In this document: positions 17,646 through 26,619 of the stretch, piece after piece
How positions within the stretch are numbered: the first letter of the stretch is position 1
Layout: each line of letters starts with the position of its first letter
NCBI RefSeq assembly: GCF_050410775.1
Contig: NZ_CP191229.1
Length of the DNA: 64,000 nucleotides
Reading direction: 5' to 3' (one strand)
Source: Erwinia sp050410775
GTDB taxonomy: Bacteria > Pseudomonadota > Gammaproteobacteria > Enterobacterales > Enterobacteriaceae
Translations under genes and position numbers: made by a program
Notes under the pieces: model-generated
The model's input: only the letters and a program-made list of their open reading frames with translations
What the model was told of the DNA's origin: nothing
The model's database searches: none

Positions 17646-19400
17646 ATGTCATTTACTCTGCGCCCCTACCAGCAGGAAGCGGTTGATGCCACGCTCAGCT
17701 ACTTCCGTCGCTCCCATCAGCCTGCCGTCATCGTGCTGCCGACCGGCGCGGGCAAAAGCCTGGTGATTGCCGAACTCGCCAGGCTGGCGCGCGGGCGCGT
17801 GCTGGTGCTGGCCCACGTTAAGGAGCTGGTTGCGCAGAACCACAGCAAGTATCAGGCTTACGGTCTGGAAGCGGATATTTTTGCCGCCGGCCTTCAGCGT
17901 AAAGAGAGCCGCAGCAAGGTTGTTTTCGGCAGCGTGCAGTCGGTTGCCCGTAATCTTGCGCAATTTGACGGCGAGTTTACGCTGCTGATTGTTGATGAAT
18001 GCCACCGCATCAGCGACGCCGACGACAGCCAGTATCAGCAGATACTCACTCACCTGCGCAAAAGTAACCCCCGCCTGCGCCTGCTTGGGCTGACCGCCAC
18101 GCCTTACCGCCTGGGCAAAGGCTGGATTTATCAGTTTCATTATCACGGCATGGTGAGAGGGGACGAGCGCGCGCTCTTTCGCGACTGCATTTATGAACTG
18201 CCGCTGCGCTATATGATTAAGCATGGCTTTCTGGTGCCGCCGGAAAGGCTGGATATGCCGGTAGTCCAGTATGATTTCAGCCGGCTGACCGCGGGAGAGA
18301 ATGGCCTGTTCAGCGAAGCGGATCTCAACCGGGAGCTGAAGCAGCAGCAGCGTATTACGCCGCACATTGTTCAGCAGATTGTGGAGTTCGCACAGGATCG
18401 CCAGGGCGTTATGATCTTTGCCTCCACCGTTGAACATGCCAAAGAGGTACTGGGGCTGCTACCCGACAGCAAGGCGCTGATCAGCGCAGGAACGCCCGCC
18501 GCCGAGCGCGACGCCCTGATTAACGCGTTTAAAGCGCGCCAGCTGCGCTATATGGTTAACGTGGCGGTGCTGACCACCGGCTTCGATGCGCCGCATGTGG
18601 ATCTGATTGCGATTCTGAGACCAACCGAATCGGTCAGCCTTTATCAGCAAATTGTGGGCCGCGGCCTGCGGCTCTCTCCGGGTAAAACCGACTGCCTGAT
18701 CCTGGATTATGCCGGGAACCCTCACGATATTTTCACTCCTGAGGTCGGTTCTCCTAAGGGGAAAAGCGATAATAAACCGGTGCAGGTATTCTGCCCTGCC
18801 TGTGGTTTTGCCAACACCTTCTGGGGAAAAACGACCGCCGACGGCACCCTGATTGAGCACTTTGGCCGCCGCTGTCAGGGCGTGCTGGAAGATGATGAGG
18901 GCGAGCGTGAGCAGTGCGATTTTCGCTTCCGTTTTAAAAGCTGCCCGCACTGCAATGCGGAGAACGACATTGCCGCGCGCCGCTGCCACCAGTGCGATGC
19001 GGTGCTGGTCGATCCTGACGACATGCTGAAAGCGGCGCTGAAATTAAAAGATGCGCTGGTGCTGCGCTGTGCGGCGATGGTGCTGGAAAATGGCCGGGAT
19101 GAAAAAGGCGAGTGGCTGAAGATTCGCTATTATGACGAGGAAGCGACGGAGGTCAGCGAGCGCTTCCGGCTTTCCACGCCCGCGCAGCGCACCGCCTTTG
19201 AGCAGATTTTCCTGCGCCCGCATCAGCGCGCGCCTGGCGTGCCGCTGGGCTGGCAGAACGCCGCCGATATCGTGGCGCTCCAGCCGCTGCTCCGCCATCC
19301 TGACTTTGTGGTGGCGAGAAAACAGCGCCATTTCTGGCAGATCCGCGAAAAAGTGTTCGATTACCAGGGCCGTTTTCGTCGCGCAAATACGCTTCGTTAG
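17646..19400 (+). CDS. radD: DNA repair helicase-like ATPase RadD (YejH)
   Basis: Cytosolic SF2 ATPase that helps recombinational repair and acts with SSB and RecA. The 584 residues (E. coli 586) show Walker A PTGAGKS (32-38), a DECH box (117-120), 'LTATPYR', 'STVEHAKEV', 'TTGFDAPHVD' and 'QIVGRGLR' of the helicase core, then a cysteine-rich zinc-finger region ('CPACGF' and 'CPHCNAENDIAARRCHQC', about 375-455) and a C-terminal domain. Start fits the family N-terminus MSFTLRPYQ. Confidence 0.94.
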   Translation: MSFTLRPYQQEAVDATLSYFRRSHQPAVIVLPTGAGKSLVIAELARLARGRVLVLAHVKELVAQNHSKYQAYGLEADIFAAGLQRKESRSKVVFGSVQSVARNLAQFDGEFTLLIVDECHRISDADDSQYQQILTHLRKSNPRLRLLGLTATPYRLGKGWIYQFHYHGMVRGDERALFRDCIYELPLRYMIKHGFLVPPERLDMPVVQYDFSRLTAGENGLFSEADLNRELKQQQRITPHIVQQIVEFAQDRQGVMIFASTVEHAKEVLGLLPDSKALISAGTPAAERDALINAFKARQLRYMVNVAVLTTGFDAPHVDLIAILRPTESVSLYQQIVGRGLRLSPGKTDCLILDYAGNPHDIFTPEVGSPKGKSDNKPVQVFCPACGFANTFWGKTTADGTLIEHFGRRCQGVLEDDEGEREQCDFRFRFKSCPHCNAENDIAARRCHQCDAVLVDPDDMLKAALKLKDALVLRCAAMVLENGRDEKGEWLKIRYYDEEATEVSERFRLSTPAQRTAFEQIFLRPHQRAPGVPLGWQNAADIVALQPLLRHPDFVVARKQRHFWQIREKVFDYQGRFRRANTLR

Positions 19401-19419
19401 GCGCTGGCGGTTTAATACG

Positions 19420-19449
19420 TTGCCCGCGAAAGGAAACCTGGGCTATAAT
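19420..19449 (+). promoter_or_regulatory. rplY promoter
   Basis: TTGCCC (-35) and a consensus TATAAT (-10) separated by 18 bp, directly after radD and ~90 bp ahead of rplY. Confidence 0.75.
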
Positions 19450-19454
19450 GCGCC

Positions 19455-19539
19455 CCGCTTTTACTGTCGTAAAAGCAGAACACCTCAACCTGCTGCTGGG
19501 TCGCCTGTAGCAGGATAATCAGATAAAAGAGACTGAACA
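19455..19539 (+). promoter_or_regulatory. rplY mRNA leader (L25 autoregulatory leader)
   Basis: Between the -10 box and the rplY ATG there are two hairpins: GCTTTTAC/GTAAAAGC with a 4-base loop (19457-19476) and CCTGCT/AGCAGG (19489-19514). In E. coli and relatives L25 represses its own translation through a structured leader; position and architecture fit, but base-level homology was not checked. Confidence 0.55.
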
Positions 19540-19824
19540 ATGTTCACTATCAATGCAGAAGAACGTAAAGAGCAGGGCAAGGGTGCGAGCCGCCGCCTGC
19601 GTACAGCTAACAAATTCCCGGCCATCATTTATGGCGGTAACGAAGCAGCTGTAGCTATCGAACTGGATCACGACTCCGTGATGAACACACAGGCTAAGCC
19701 TGGGTTCTACACCGATGTTCTGACCCTGGTTGTTGATGGCAAAGAAATCAAAGTAAAAGTACAGGCTGTTCAGCGTCACCCGTTCAAGCCAAAACTGCAC
19801 CACATCGACTTCGTTCGCGCTTAA
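19540..19824 (+). CDS. rplY: 50S ribosomal protein L25
   Basis: 94-residue L25, the short enterobacterial form that binds 5S rRNA loop E. The sequence 'MFTINAEERKEQGKGASRRLR' and 'HPFKPKLHHIDFVRA' is diagnostic of the family. Own promoter, structured leader and terminator are all visible. Confidence 0.98.
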   Translation: MFTINAEERKEQGKGASRRLRTANKFPAIIYGGNEAAVAIELDHDSVMNTQAKPGFYTDVLTLVVDGKEIKVKVQAVQRHPFKPKLHHIDFVRA

Positions 19825-19844
19825 TCGCTCTGACGAAATGATGT

Positions 19845-19875
19845 AAAAAACGCCGCTTACGCGGCGTTTTTTACA
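19845..19875. terminator. Terminator between convergent rplY and yejK
   Basis: AAAAAACGCCGC and GCGGCGTTTTTT form a perfect stem with A and T tracts on both sides, so it can end transcription from either direction. Confidence 0.9.
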
Positions 19876-19912
19876 TCCGGCGAAAAGTGAGCAGGCTGCC
19901 CACCTCCACGTT

Positions 19913-20917
19913 TTATTTACCGCCGCTGTGGCGCTGAAGCTGATCGCGCAGATTTGGCGGCGTGCCTTTAATGGTCAGCGTGTCGGTCGCTGCATCCCAG
20001 AAAATTCGCTCGCCCAGCAGCATCGCATCAAAATTAAGGGTAAGCCCGCCGCCGCTGCCGGCAAATTTGGTCAGCTGCCGTAGCGTACTGCGATCGGCCG
20101 GAAAGCGCTCTTCCAGCTCATAGCCCTGCTCCTGCGTAAAAGCTTCAAAGGTTTTTTCGCCCAGCGGCGCCAACTCCTCAGATAAACCCTTCAGCTCAAT
20201 CTCTTCGCCCGCCTGAAGCTGCTCGTTGCAGTAGCTGTACACCTGCTTGCGATAGTCCTGACGCTCATTTTTATCCAGGCTCGCTTCCTGACAGTAGTCA
20301 TCAACCGCCTGAAGCAGCCCGCGGTTTTGCGCCTTGGTATCCAGCCCGACGCTCGCGCCCAGAAAATCCATAAAGAAGTCAGCGACCTTCCGCCCTATCC
20401 GGCCCCGCAGGAAGGTAAGATAGCGCGTGGATTCCGGATTAGTTTCCCATTCCGTCAGATCGATACGGGCCACAATATCCGCATGGTTGATATCCAGATA
20501 ATGGGTGCTGCTGATATCCAGCTCTTCATTAACACGCATGCTGTTCTGACTGTTCAGCACCGCAATCAGCAGATACTCTACCGCCAGGTAACGGTAATGG
20601 CCGAACAGCACGACGCCCCCTTCGGCAAAGGTGTATTTTGCCAGCTCGTCGCGCAGGCGGCCCGTGGCGGCACGGCTGAAGGCCAGAAAATCATCTTCGC
20701 CCTTACGGCAGTTGCGCAGCGCCTCCGCCAGTTCGCTTCCTTCGTTAAACAGGCCGTACGCCTTGTTTTTAGCGCTGTAGACGCGGTGAAGCTCTTCCAT
20801 CATCGCCGTTACCGGGGCGTTGGCGGGCAGCAGCGATTCACGCAGCACCAGTTCCAGCGTCTGTTCGTCACGCTTGATCATCTGATGCAGGGCAATCTGG
20901 TCAATATCCAGACTCAT
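19913..20917 (-). CDS. yejK: Nucleoid-associated protein YejK (NdpA)
   Basis: 334-residue nucleoid-associated protein, same length class as E. coli YejK/NdpA (335). The family start MSLDIDQIALHQMIKRDE is at 20917; the 13 extra in-frame codons upstream cover the Shine-Dalgarno AAAGGAG and are not coding. Known members bind DNA and interact with gyrase/topoisomerase IV; no classical DNA-binding motif is recognisable. Divergent from yejL. Confidence 0.93.
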   Translation of the reverse strand: MSLDIDQIALHQMIKRDEQTLELVLRESLLPANAPVTAMMEELHRVYSAKNKAYGLFNEGSELAEALRNCRKGEDDFLAFSRAATGRLRDELAKYTFAEGGVVLFGHYRYLAVEYLLIAVLNSQNSMRVNEELDISSTHYLDINHADIVARIDLTEWETNPESTRYLTFLRGRIGRKVADFFMDFLGASVGLDTKAQNRGLLQAVDDYCQEASLDKNERQDYRKQVYSYCNEQLQAGEEIELKGLSEELAPLGEKTFEAFTQEQGYELEERFPADRSTLRQLTKFAGSGGGLTLNFDAMLLGERIFWDAATDTLTIKGTPPNLRDQLQRHSGGK

Positions 20918-21075
20918 GGTAGACTCTCCTTTTAACGTAGGCGCGTATTCAATCACCGAGCGCCGCTGCGATCAACAGGCAGTCACATTAACGTCTGGCT
21001 TGCGATAAAAGTGCAGAAAAAACCGCACTTTTACGGTAAGCTATCGCCTTTTAATAGTGAATAAATTCGACCCTT

Positions 21076-21303
21076 ATGCCGCAATCATCCCGCTACAGTG
21101 ACGACCGCGTGGAAAAACTCCTCGCCGAAATGGTCAACGTGCTTGAAAAAGACAAGGCCCCCACCGATCTTTCCCTGATGGTGTTGGGCAATATGGTGAC
21201 CAATTTGATTAATACCAGCGTGGCCTCCGCTCAGCGACAGTCGCTGGCGCGCTCTTTCGCCGAGGCGCTACAGGCGTCGGTGCGCGACGATCAAGCGCAT
21301 TAA
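21076..21303 (+). CDS. yejL: UPF0352 family protein YejL
   Basis: 75-residue protein matching the YejL family ('SRYSDDRVEKLLAEMVNVLEKDKAPTDLSLMVLGN' region; all-helical). Function unknown. It lies 21 bp upstream of yejM and is probably cotranscribed with it. Confidence 0.92.
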   Translation: MPQSSRYSDDRVEKLLAEMVNVLEKDKAPTDLSLMVLGNMVTNLINTSVASAQRQSLARSFAEALQASVRDDQAH

Positions 21304-21324
21304 TGTGATGATGCTGACTCTGTT

Positions 21325-23076
21325 ATGGTAACAAACCGACAGCGCTACCGTGAAAAAGTCTCCCAGATGATTGGCTGGGGGCACTGGTTCGCCCTCTTTA
21401 ATATCATCTTTGCCTTTATTCTGGGTAGTCGTTACCTGTTTGTTTCCGACTGGCCGGCCTCGCTGGCCGGGCGTATCTACGCCTTTACCAGCTGGATCGG
21501 CCATTTCAGCTTCCTCGTTTTTGCCGCCTATCTGCTGATCGTCTTCCCGCTTACCTTTGTGGTGATGTCCCAGAGGCTGCTGCGCTTCCTCTCGGCAATT
21601 GTCGCCACGGCGGGGCTGACGCTGATCCTTGTGGACAGCGCCGTGTTTAACCGCTTCCACCTGCATCTTAATCCGGTGGTCTGGGAGCTGGTGGTCAACC
21701 CCGATCAGAGCGAGATGGCCCGCGACTGGCAGCTAATGTTCATCAGCGTGCCGGCGATATTCCTGGTGGAGATGCTGGTGGCCACCTGGAGCTGGCAGAA
21801 GCTGCGCAGCCTTAACCGGCGCAGCTTCGGTAAGCCGCTGGCCATCTTCTTTATTTTTGCTTTCCTGACCAGCCATATGATGTATATCTGGGCAGATGCG
21901 AACTTCTACCGGCCTGTGACCATGCAGCGCGCTAACCTGCCTCTCTCCTACCCGATGACGGCGCGGCGCTTTCTGGAGAAGTATGGCCTGCTGGACGCGC
22001 AAGCTTATCAGCGCAAGCTGACAGAACTCGGCAATCCGGAAGCTGTCTCGGTGGCCTATCCGCTGAATGACATTACCTTCCGTGACGCGGGGACGCGCAA
22101 CAATCTGCTGATCGTTACGGTCGACGGGCTGAACGCCGCCTCTATGGCGCAGTCATTGCCGACGTTGCAGCAGTTTGCGCGTGAAAACGTCAATTTCACC
22201 CAGCATTTCAGCGCGGGTAGCAGCAGTGAAGATGGCCTGTTTGGCCTGTTTTACGGTATCTCTCCGGGCTATATGGATGGCGTGCTCTCCTCACGCATTT
22301 CTTCCTCGCTGATCGGCGCACTGAGCAAGCAGGGCTATCAGTTCGGGCTGTTCGCCTCTGATGGCTTCAACTCCCCGCTCTACCGCCAGGCGCTGCTGGC
22401 CGATTTTTCCCTGCCGGCTTCGCATAATCAGCCCAACAGCCAGACCACCGCGCAGTGGCAGCGCTGGCTTGAGGGACAGAAAAGTAATCAGGCCCCCTGG
22501 TTCTCCTGGCTTTCGCTGTCGGCAATGAATGACGCGGCGGACAAGCCTGAGGCCATCGCACAACGCTACGCGCGCGGCGCGAAGGATATCGATCGGCAAA
22601 TTGCGCATATCCTGACGACCCTGCAAGCGCGGGGCCTGCTCGACAACACGGTCGTGATCGTGACGGCCCGGCACGGCATTGCGCTGGATAACAACGACAG
22701 CCTGGGCAATCGCGCCAATTTTCAGGTGCCGTTAGTGGTTCACTGGCCCAATACGCCTGCCCAGCAGGTCAGTAAGCTGACCAACCACCTGGATATCATG
22801 ACCACCCTGATGCAGCGCCTGCTCCATGTCAGTACCGCACCGGCCGATTATTCGCAGGGCGAGGATCTGTTTGCCGCCCGGCGCCGCCATGACTGGGTTG
22901 CCAGCGTGGACGATCGCCAGCTGGTGATCACCACGCCAAAAGTCACGCTGGTGCTGGATAACAGCGGCAGCTATCAGGTCTGGGACAGTAAAGGGCTTGA
23001 GCTGAAAGAACATAAGCCTCAGCTTGCGCTACTGCTTGAAGTGCTGACCGAAGAGAAGCGATTTATCGCTAACTGA
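21325..23076 (+). CDS. yejM: Inner-membrane LPS homeostasis regulator YejM (PbgA/LapC)
   Basis: Essential in E. coli; senses periplasmic lipid A and, through LapB/FtsH, controls LpxC stability. The 583 residues (E. coli 586) have five N-terminal membrane segments (about 1-190), a linker with 'RANLPLSYPMTARRFLEKYGLLD', and a periplasmic sulfatase/phosphatase-fold domain ('LLIVTVDGLN', 'FGLFYGISPGYMDG', 'LQVPLVVHWPN'-type segment). The family's active-site Thr is replaced as in other YejM proteins, fitting a sensor rather than a hydrolase. Confidence 0.95.
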   Translation: MVTNRQRYREKVSQMIGWGHWFALFNIIFAFILGSRYLFVSDWPASLAGRIYAFTSWIGHFSFLVFAAYLLIVFPLTFVVMSQRLLRFLSAIVATAGLTLILVDSAVFNRFHLHLNPVVWELVVNPDQSEMARDWQLMFISVPAIFLVEMLVATWSWQKLRSLNRRSFGKPLAIFFIFAFLTSHMMYIWADANFYRPVTMQRANLPLSYPMTARRFLEKYGLLDAQAYQRKLTELGNPEAVSVAYPLNDITFRDAGTRNNLLIVTVDGLNAASMAQSLPTLQQFARENVNFTQHFSAGSSSEDGLFGLFYGISPGYMDGVLSSRISSSLIGALSKQGYQFGLFASDGFNSPLYRQALLADFSLPASHNQPNSQTTAQWQRWLEGQKSNQAPWFSWLSLSAMNDAADKPEAIAQRYARGAKDIDRQIAHILTTLQARGLLDNTVVIVTARHGIALDNNDSLGNRANFQVPLVVHWPNTPAQQVSKLTNHLDIMTTLMQRLLHVSTAPADYSQGEDLFAARRRHDWVASVDDRQLVITTPKVTLVLDNSGSYQVWDSKGLELKEHKPQLALLLEVLTEEKRFIAN

Positions 23077-23162
23077 GTGCTGTGATTGTATAAATTCAGA
23101 GCAGTCAACATCTTAGGCGCTTGCAATGGAAGTGAAAATGCGTAGTATAAGCTCCCAGATGT

Positions 23163-23239
23163 CGGCACGTAGCGCAGCCTGGTAGCGCACTGTCATGGGG
23201 TGTCAGGGGTCGGAGGTTCAAATCCTCTCGTGCCGACCA
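23163..23239 (+). tRNA. proL: tRNA-Pro (anticodon GGG)
   Basis: 77-nt cloverleaf with encoded CCA: acceptor stem CGGCACG/CGTGCCG, D-arm GCGC/GCGC, anticodon loop ATGGGGT giving GGG, T-arm with GGTTCAAATCC. Compared with the E. coli proL sequence as I recall it, the anticodon stem carries a compensated C28-G42 to T28-A42 change. Same place, downstream of yejM, as in E. coli. A frequent integration site for islands, and accessory genes follow. Confidence 0.97.
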
Positions 23240-23283
23240 AAATTCCCCAACGTTTTGTCTGATGAGTTTCAGAGAAGGCGATA

Positions 23284-23317
23284 AAACAGCAGACTGCTTC
23301 AGTCTGCTGTTTTTTTA
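23284..23317 (+). terminator. Terminator downstream of tRNA-Pro
   Basis: AACAGCAGACT/AGTCTGCTGTT stem with a GCTTC loop followed by a run of seven T. Confidence 0.85.
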
Positions 23318-23700
23318 TACATATCTTACGGCTCCGCTTCTCTCCCGATTTAGCAGCAAACCGACCAGGCAAAGTCATGCCGCCTCATCCGTTTTATCTC
23401 GTCCGGGGGATAGATTTCTCCATAATTAACAGCTCCTGTTATTCCCGGGAAGTATTCCGCTATCGGTGCGATGGTTCAGAGCAAAATGAGAAGAGACAGA
23501 GCGAACAAGGCTGCCTTGAATCATGAGGATGTTTACTGCACCGGCAAAGGCCGGAAAGTGGCTTTATAACTGAATAAGACTGTACTAAATCAGCCCTGAT
23601 TGGCAAGGTAATTCAGGTGGGTAACCATCGTTCTAAACTGCTAAAGATTGTTCATTTTCTGCCGATAGAAAAAATCATTCTTAAACCAGTAAGGAAAGAG
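23318..23700. other. Intergenic stretch behind tRNA-Pro
   Basis: About 380 bp with no convincing gene. A 39-codon open frame ending near 23571 has no start signal or recognisable product. No second copy of the tRNA 3' end was seen that would mark an att site. Confidence 0.45.
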
Positions 23701-24234
23701 ATGTTTATTAAATTGGCAGGACTTAGCCTGGCTGTCTGTGTATTAACCAGCTGTACTGCCGGCTTCAGGCCGCAGCTGACTGATTATCAGGGAGAAGATG
23801 CTGCGCGCATCCGTGTTGCTACAGAAGGCAATACCGCACTGCAATTCTATGAGAAACAGAATAAGTGCTATAAGAAGGTTTTGGAACGCAGGATCACATC
23901 AGGCTTCGCGCTGATGGGAGTTCCGGTAACCGGTGGCAAGTCTCTGGGCATGCCGCCTTCTTCTGACGTGAAGGGCATATTCATCAATGAGTTCAAAATC
24001 AAGCCTGGTCAGTTCGTTACGGTGATTCATTACTGGACTGAGTCTGGATACTACCAGAACACCGAGCGCTTAACGACTGAAGACTTTATTCCGCAGGCGG
24101 GACACGATTACGATATAATCGTAGAGGGCAGTCAGTACTCTGGTGACTCAGTCCGGGTAAAAGATCTTGATCCAGGTGCAAAGATAGTAAAGTGGTCCGG
24201 AGTAAAATTATGTCCTTCAAGTATCTTTGATTGA
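23701..24234 (+). CDS. Putative lipoprotein of unknown function
   Basis: 177-residue protein starting at ATG 23701 behind AAGGAAAGAG; the frame extends 28 codons further 5' but that part lacks a signal. The N-terminus is a clear lipoprotein signal ('LAVCVLTSC', lipidated Cys at about 18 followed by Thr-Ala, which predicts outer-membrane sorting). The rest is soluble, with 'HYWTESGYYQNTERLTTEDFIPQAGHDYDI' reminiscent of beta-rich periplasmic domains; two further cysteines ('KCYKK', 'LCPSS') could pair. I do not recognise the family. Base composition is more AT-rich than the core genes, consistent with acquisition. Confidence 0.7.
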   Translation: MFIKLAGLSLAVCVLTSCTAGFRPQLTDYQGEDAARIRVATEGNTALQFYEKQNKCYKKVLERRITSGFALMGVPVTGGKSLGMPPSSDVKGIFINEFKIKPGQFVTVIHYWTESGYYQNTERLTTEDFIPQAGHDYDIIVEGSQYSGDSVRVKDLDPGAKIVKWSGVKLCPSSIFD

Positions 24235-24676
24235 GTTTTCCAGGCAGCGAACCGGCACCGATACCCAGTAAATTTTTTACGTACCTTTCTATTTTATCAG
24301 GGCCTTGCCTCATCAGGAATAATAAAAAGATACCGATGAGACAATGCCTTCACGACTAATACTGCGCTTTTAATTATCCACCCTACCCCCCTAAGAATAA
24401 AGTATTAAATGTAAATCTACTATTACTGGATTTGCAATATGAATACTTTTCTCGCCTCTCATAATATAGCTAACGACCGGCATGGCCTTTGTGAGAAGAC
24501 GCAGACTCTTTATGATATTCCTGTTGCCGCGCTGACCTGACTCAACGAACTCTTGGACTCATTCACTATGCAAATTAGTGGAATTTAATGACAGCAGCTT
24601 GTTACAGGCTTTAGGGAGATCTGCTGTTTCTCCGCCATGCCCTATCTGTTAAGATTTCGTCAGGTTACTGGCTAAA
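24235..24676. other. AT-rich intergenic stretch between accessory genes
   Basis: About 440 bp, AT-rich, without a supportable gene, terminator or repeat. It may hold the promoter of the acetyltransferase gene. Confidence 0.4.
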
Positions 24677-25267
24677 ATGGTAAGGGTTGTAACAATGCAA
24701 AACGCTGACTTGCTCGTGCATCTGAAAGAGTGCCTCAGGCGTGAGGTGATGATGTCCGGGCGGCCCTTCTCCTGGGCAAAAGTCATCCATAAAGCCATCA
24801 AGTGTCCCGGGCGGCGTTATCTTTTCTGGTGGCGACTGGCCTCTTATCTTTATCACACCGGGGGGCCCTGGCGCAAAAAATTAGCAAAACGTATCAACAG
24901 AAAAATCACCCTCAAATATGGTACGGAAATTCAGTTAGGGGCACGTATTGGCGCAGGAATGACCGTCTCACACCATTACGGCATCGTCATTAATGGCAGC
25001 ACCACGATTGGCGAGAACTTCAAAATACGCCAGAACACTACCATCGGAATCCCAGGTAATCCTGAAAAATCAAAAGGTGAGCTGACGACTATATTGATAG
25101 GAGACAACGTCACCGTAGGTGCCAGCTCCTGCATTATCGGTAATGACCTGACCGTCGGTAATAACGTCACTATTGGCGCCATGTCATTCATTAACAAAAG
25201 CATTCCCGATAGCTGCACGGTGTACACTGAAAAGCGCACCACTATTGTATTCCATGAAAAAAATTAA
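24677..25267 (+). CDS. Serine acetyltransferase-like hexapeptide-repeat protein
   Basis: 196-residue left-handed beta-helix acyltransferase. The C-terminal half shows hexapeptide repeats ('IQLGARIGAGMTVSHHYGIVI', 'TIGENFKIRQNTTIG', 'ILIGDNVTVGASSCIIGNDLTVGNNVTIGAMSFI'), with the His-His pair of the CysE/WcaB-type active site in 'VSHHYGIVI'. The N-terminal helical domain is shorter than in CysE (~270 residues), resembling capsule or exopolysaccharide acetyltransferases rather than housekeeping serine acetyltransferase. ATG 24695 (MQNADLL), with TAAGGG upstream, is an equally good start. No glycan cluster is adjacent, so the acceptor is unknown. Confidence 0.7.
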   Translation: MVRVVTMQNADLLVHLKECLRREVMMSGRPFSWAKVIHKAIKCPGRRYLFWWRLASYLYHTGGPWRKKLAKRINRKITLKYGTEIQLGARIGAGMTVSHHYGIVINGSTTIGENFKIRQNTTIGIPGNPEKSKGELTTILIGDNVTVGASSCIIGNDLTVGNNVTIGAMSFINKSIPDSCTVYTEKRTTIVFHEKN

Positions 25268-25516
25268 TAACGTGCGCAGGCAAAATTGCGTATCGCTTCC
25301 GTTCCACACCTGCTATTTATATTTGTTGACCAACGTCACACTCTTGTTTAATCAGGCAGCAAGACTCAGGATAGATCTGCACGCAAGTTGATTTTTCACT
25401 GGCCGCAATAAAGGTGGCGAAAATCTCAAACCTTACCCCTGTAACAAAAGCGTCATATAGCTAACATACTCTGTCGCTACACTTTTGGCGCATGACCAAA
25501 TATCCAGGGTTAAATT

Positions 25517-25723
25517 ATGGCGACGATTAAGGCAAGAAATTTCAGGGATGCAGATGAAATGCTGCATTCCGGCATCACTAAGGTTGAACTGGCCTATGAT
25601 ATTGGCAGTGACGATTTCTTCAGGCTGGCCAGCCACTGGTGCGATCGTGGTGCAAAAATCTCCCGCGGCAGCGACCATTTTATTGTGTCGTTAAAAGGTT
25701 TTCATGTTCCTTCCAATGAGTAG
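25517..25723 (+). CDS. Small hypothetical protein
   Basis: 68 residues, hydrophilic, no signal peptide or membrane segment ('FRLASHWCDRGAKISRGSDHFIVSLKG'). AGGG lies seven bases ahead of the ATG. An overlapping frame at 25485 has a poorer start. I do not recognise the family; the amino-acid pattern (amphipathic helix then short beta strands) looks like a real small domain. Confidence 0.5.
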   Translation: MATIKARNFRDADEMLHSGITKVELAYDIGSDDFFRLASHWCDRGAKISRGSDHFIVSLKGFHVPSNE

Positions 25724-25799
25724 CTAAGACAGGCTCTTTGCTATCATTTTCCCGATCTGCTTAAATCCTCCGTTATCAGGAAAGCGGATCGGGTACCAG

Positions 25800-26609
25800 A
25801 TGGATATAACAGAACGCAGTTCTCTCCCTACTTCAGGCTCGCCTGATCCCCTGTTCCCTACCGTGCCTGCGCACCATTTCCTGAGCGGACTGTTCGCCTG
25901 CGCGCTCCCCGGCCACCCGGACGTACTTCTCTATTGTGCGAGCTATAACGCTATGCATTACAGCGAAGCGCTGTTTGACGACATGGCTATTCCCCGTCCT
26001 CAGCATCTGGGTCAGGCCGTCAGAAAACGCAGGGCAGAATACCTTGCCAGTCGCGCAGTAGTGCGCTGCGCGCTGCAACGGTGGGGTGCGGATGATTATA
26101 TTCTGGGTAACGGGCCGCAGCGGGAGCCTCTCTGGCCAGAAGGGATACGGGGTTCGCTTTCCCACACGCATCAGCGCATCAGCCTGCTGCTGACCCGTAC
26201 TGACAGCGGTAAACAGCCCGGCGTGGATTGTGAACGGCTGCTTCTCCCCGGGAAGGCAGAAGCGCTACAGGAGAGGATAATTCATCCAGCGGAGCGGAAG
26301 ATCTTGCAGCATAGCGGTCTCTCCTTTGCCACTGGCCTGACGGCGGCATTTTCCGTGAAAGAGAGTCTTTATAAAGCCCTTTACCCTCAGTTGGGACAGT
26401 TTATGAGTTTCAGGGAGGCCACCATCGTGCACAGCTCGCCAGGGGCAGAACAGATGATAGTGCGGTTAACCAGGCATTTTTCTTCAGCCTTTGAGGCCGG
26501 GCGGGAATTTTCCGGGGGAGTCAGGCATAGCGAAAGCGAGTTGCTCAGCTGGGTTGTGGTAAATCTCTGCCGGGACGGTCCGACATCCTGTCAGACCCTC
26601 TCAGCGTAG
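25800..26609 (+). CDS. 4'-phosphopantetheinyl transferase, Sfp/EntD type
   Basis: Would transfer phosphopantetheine from CoA to a serine on carrier proteins of nonribosomal peptide or polyketide enzymes. The 269 residues show the EntD-like pattern: RKRRAEYLASR (75-85), 'GSLSHT' (118-123), the Mg-binding 'GVDCE' (141-145; Asp and Glu kept) and 'FSVKESLYKALYP' (184-196). EntD normally sits with enterobactin genes; here no carrier-protein gene is in the window, so it acts on a product encoded elsewhere. Convergent with yojI, 10 bp apart. High confidence on family, low on pathway. Confidence 0.85.
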   Translation: MDITERSSLPTSGSPDPLFPTVPAHHFLSGLFACALPGHPDVLLYCASYNAMHYSEALFDDMAIPRPQHLGQAVRKRRAEYLASRAVVRCALQRWGADDYILGNGPQREPLWPEGIRGSLSHTHQRISLLLTRTDSGKQPGVDCERLLLPGKAEALQERIIHPAERKILQHSGLSFATGLTAAFSVKESLYKALYPQLGQFMSFREATIVHSSPGAEQMIVRLTRHFSSAFEAGREFSGGVRHSESELLSWVVVNLCRDGPTSCQTLSA

Positions 26610-26619
26610 CTTTACGGAC

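Noticed and set aside
23400..23571. 39-codon open frame behind tRNA-Pro
   Set aside because: No start signal, no recognisable protein and near the length expected by chance.
23240..26609. Integrated prophage or integrative element at tRNA-Pro
   Set aside because: No integrase gene and no duplicate of the tRNA 3' end found by eye.
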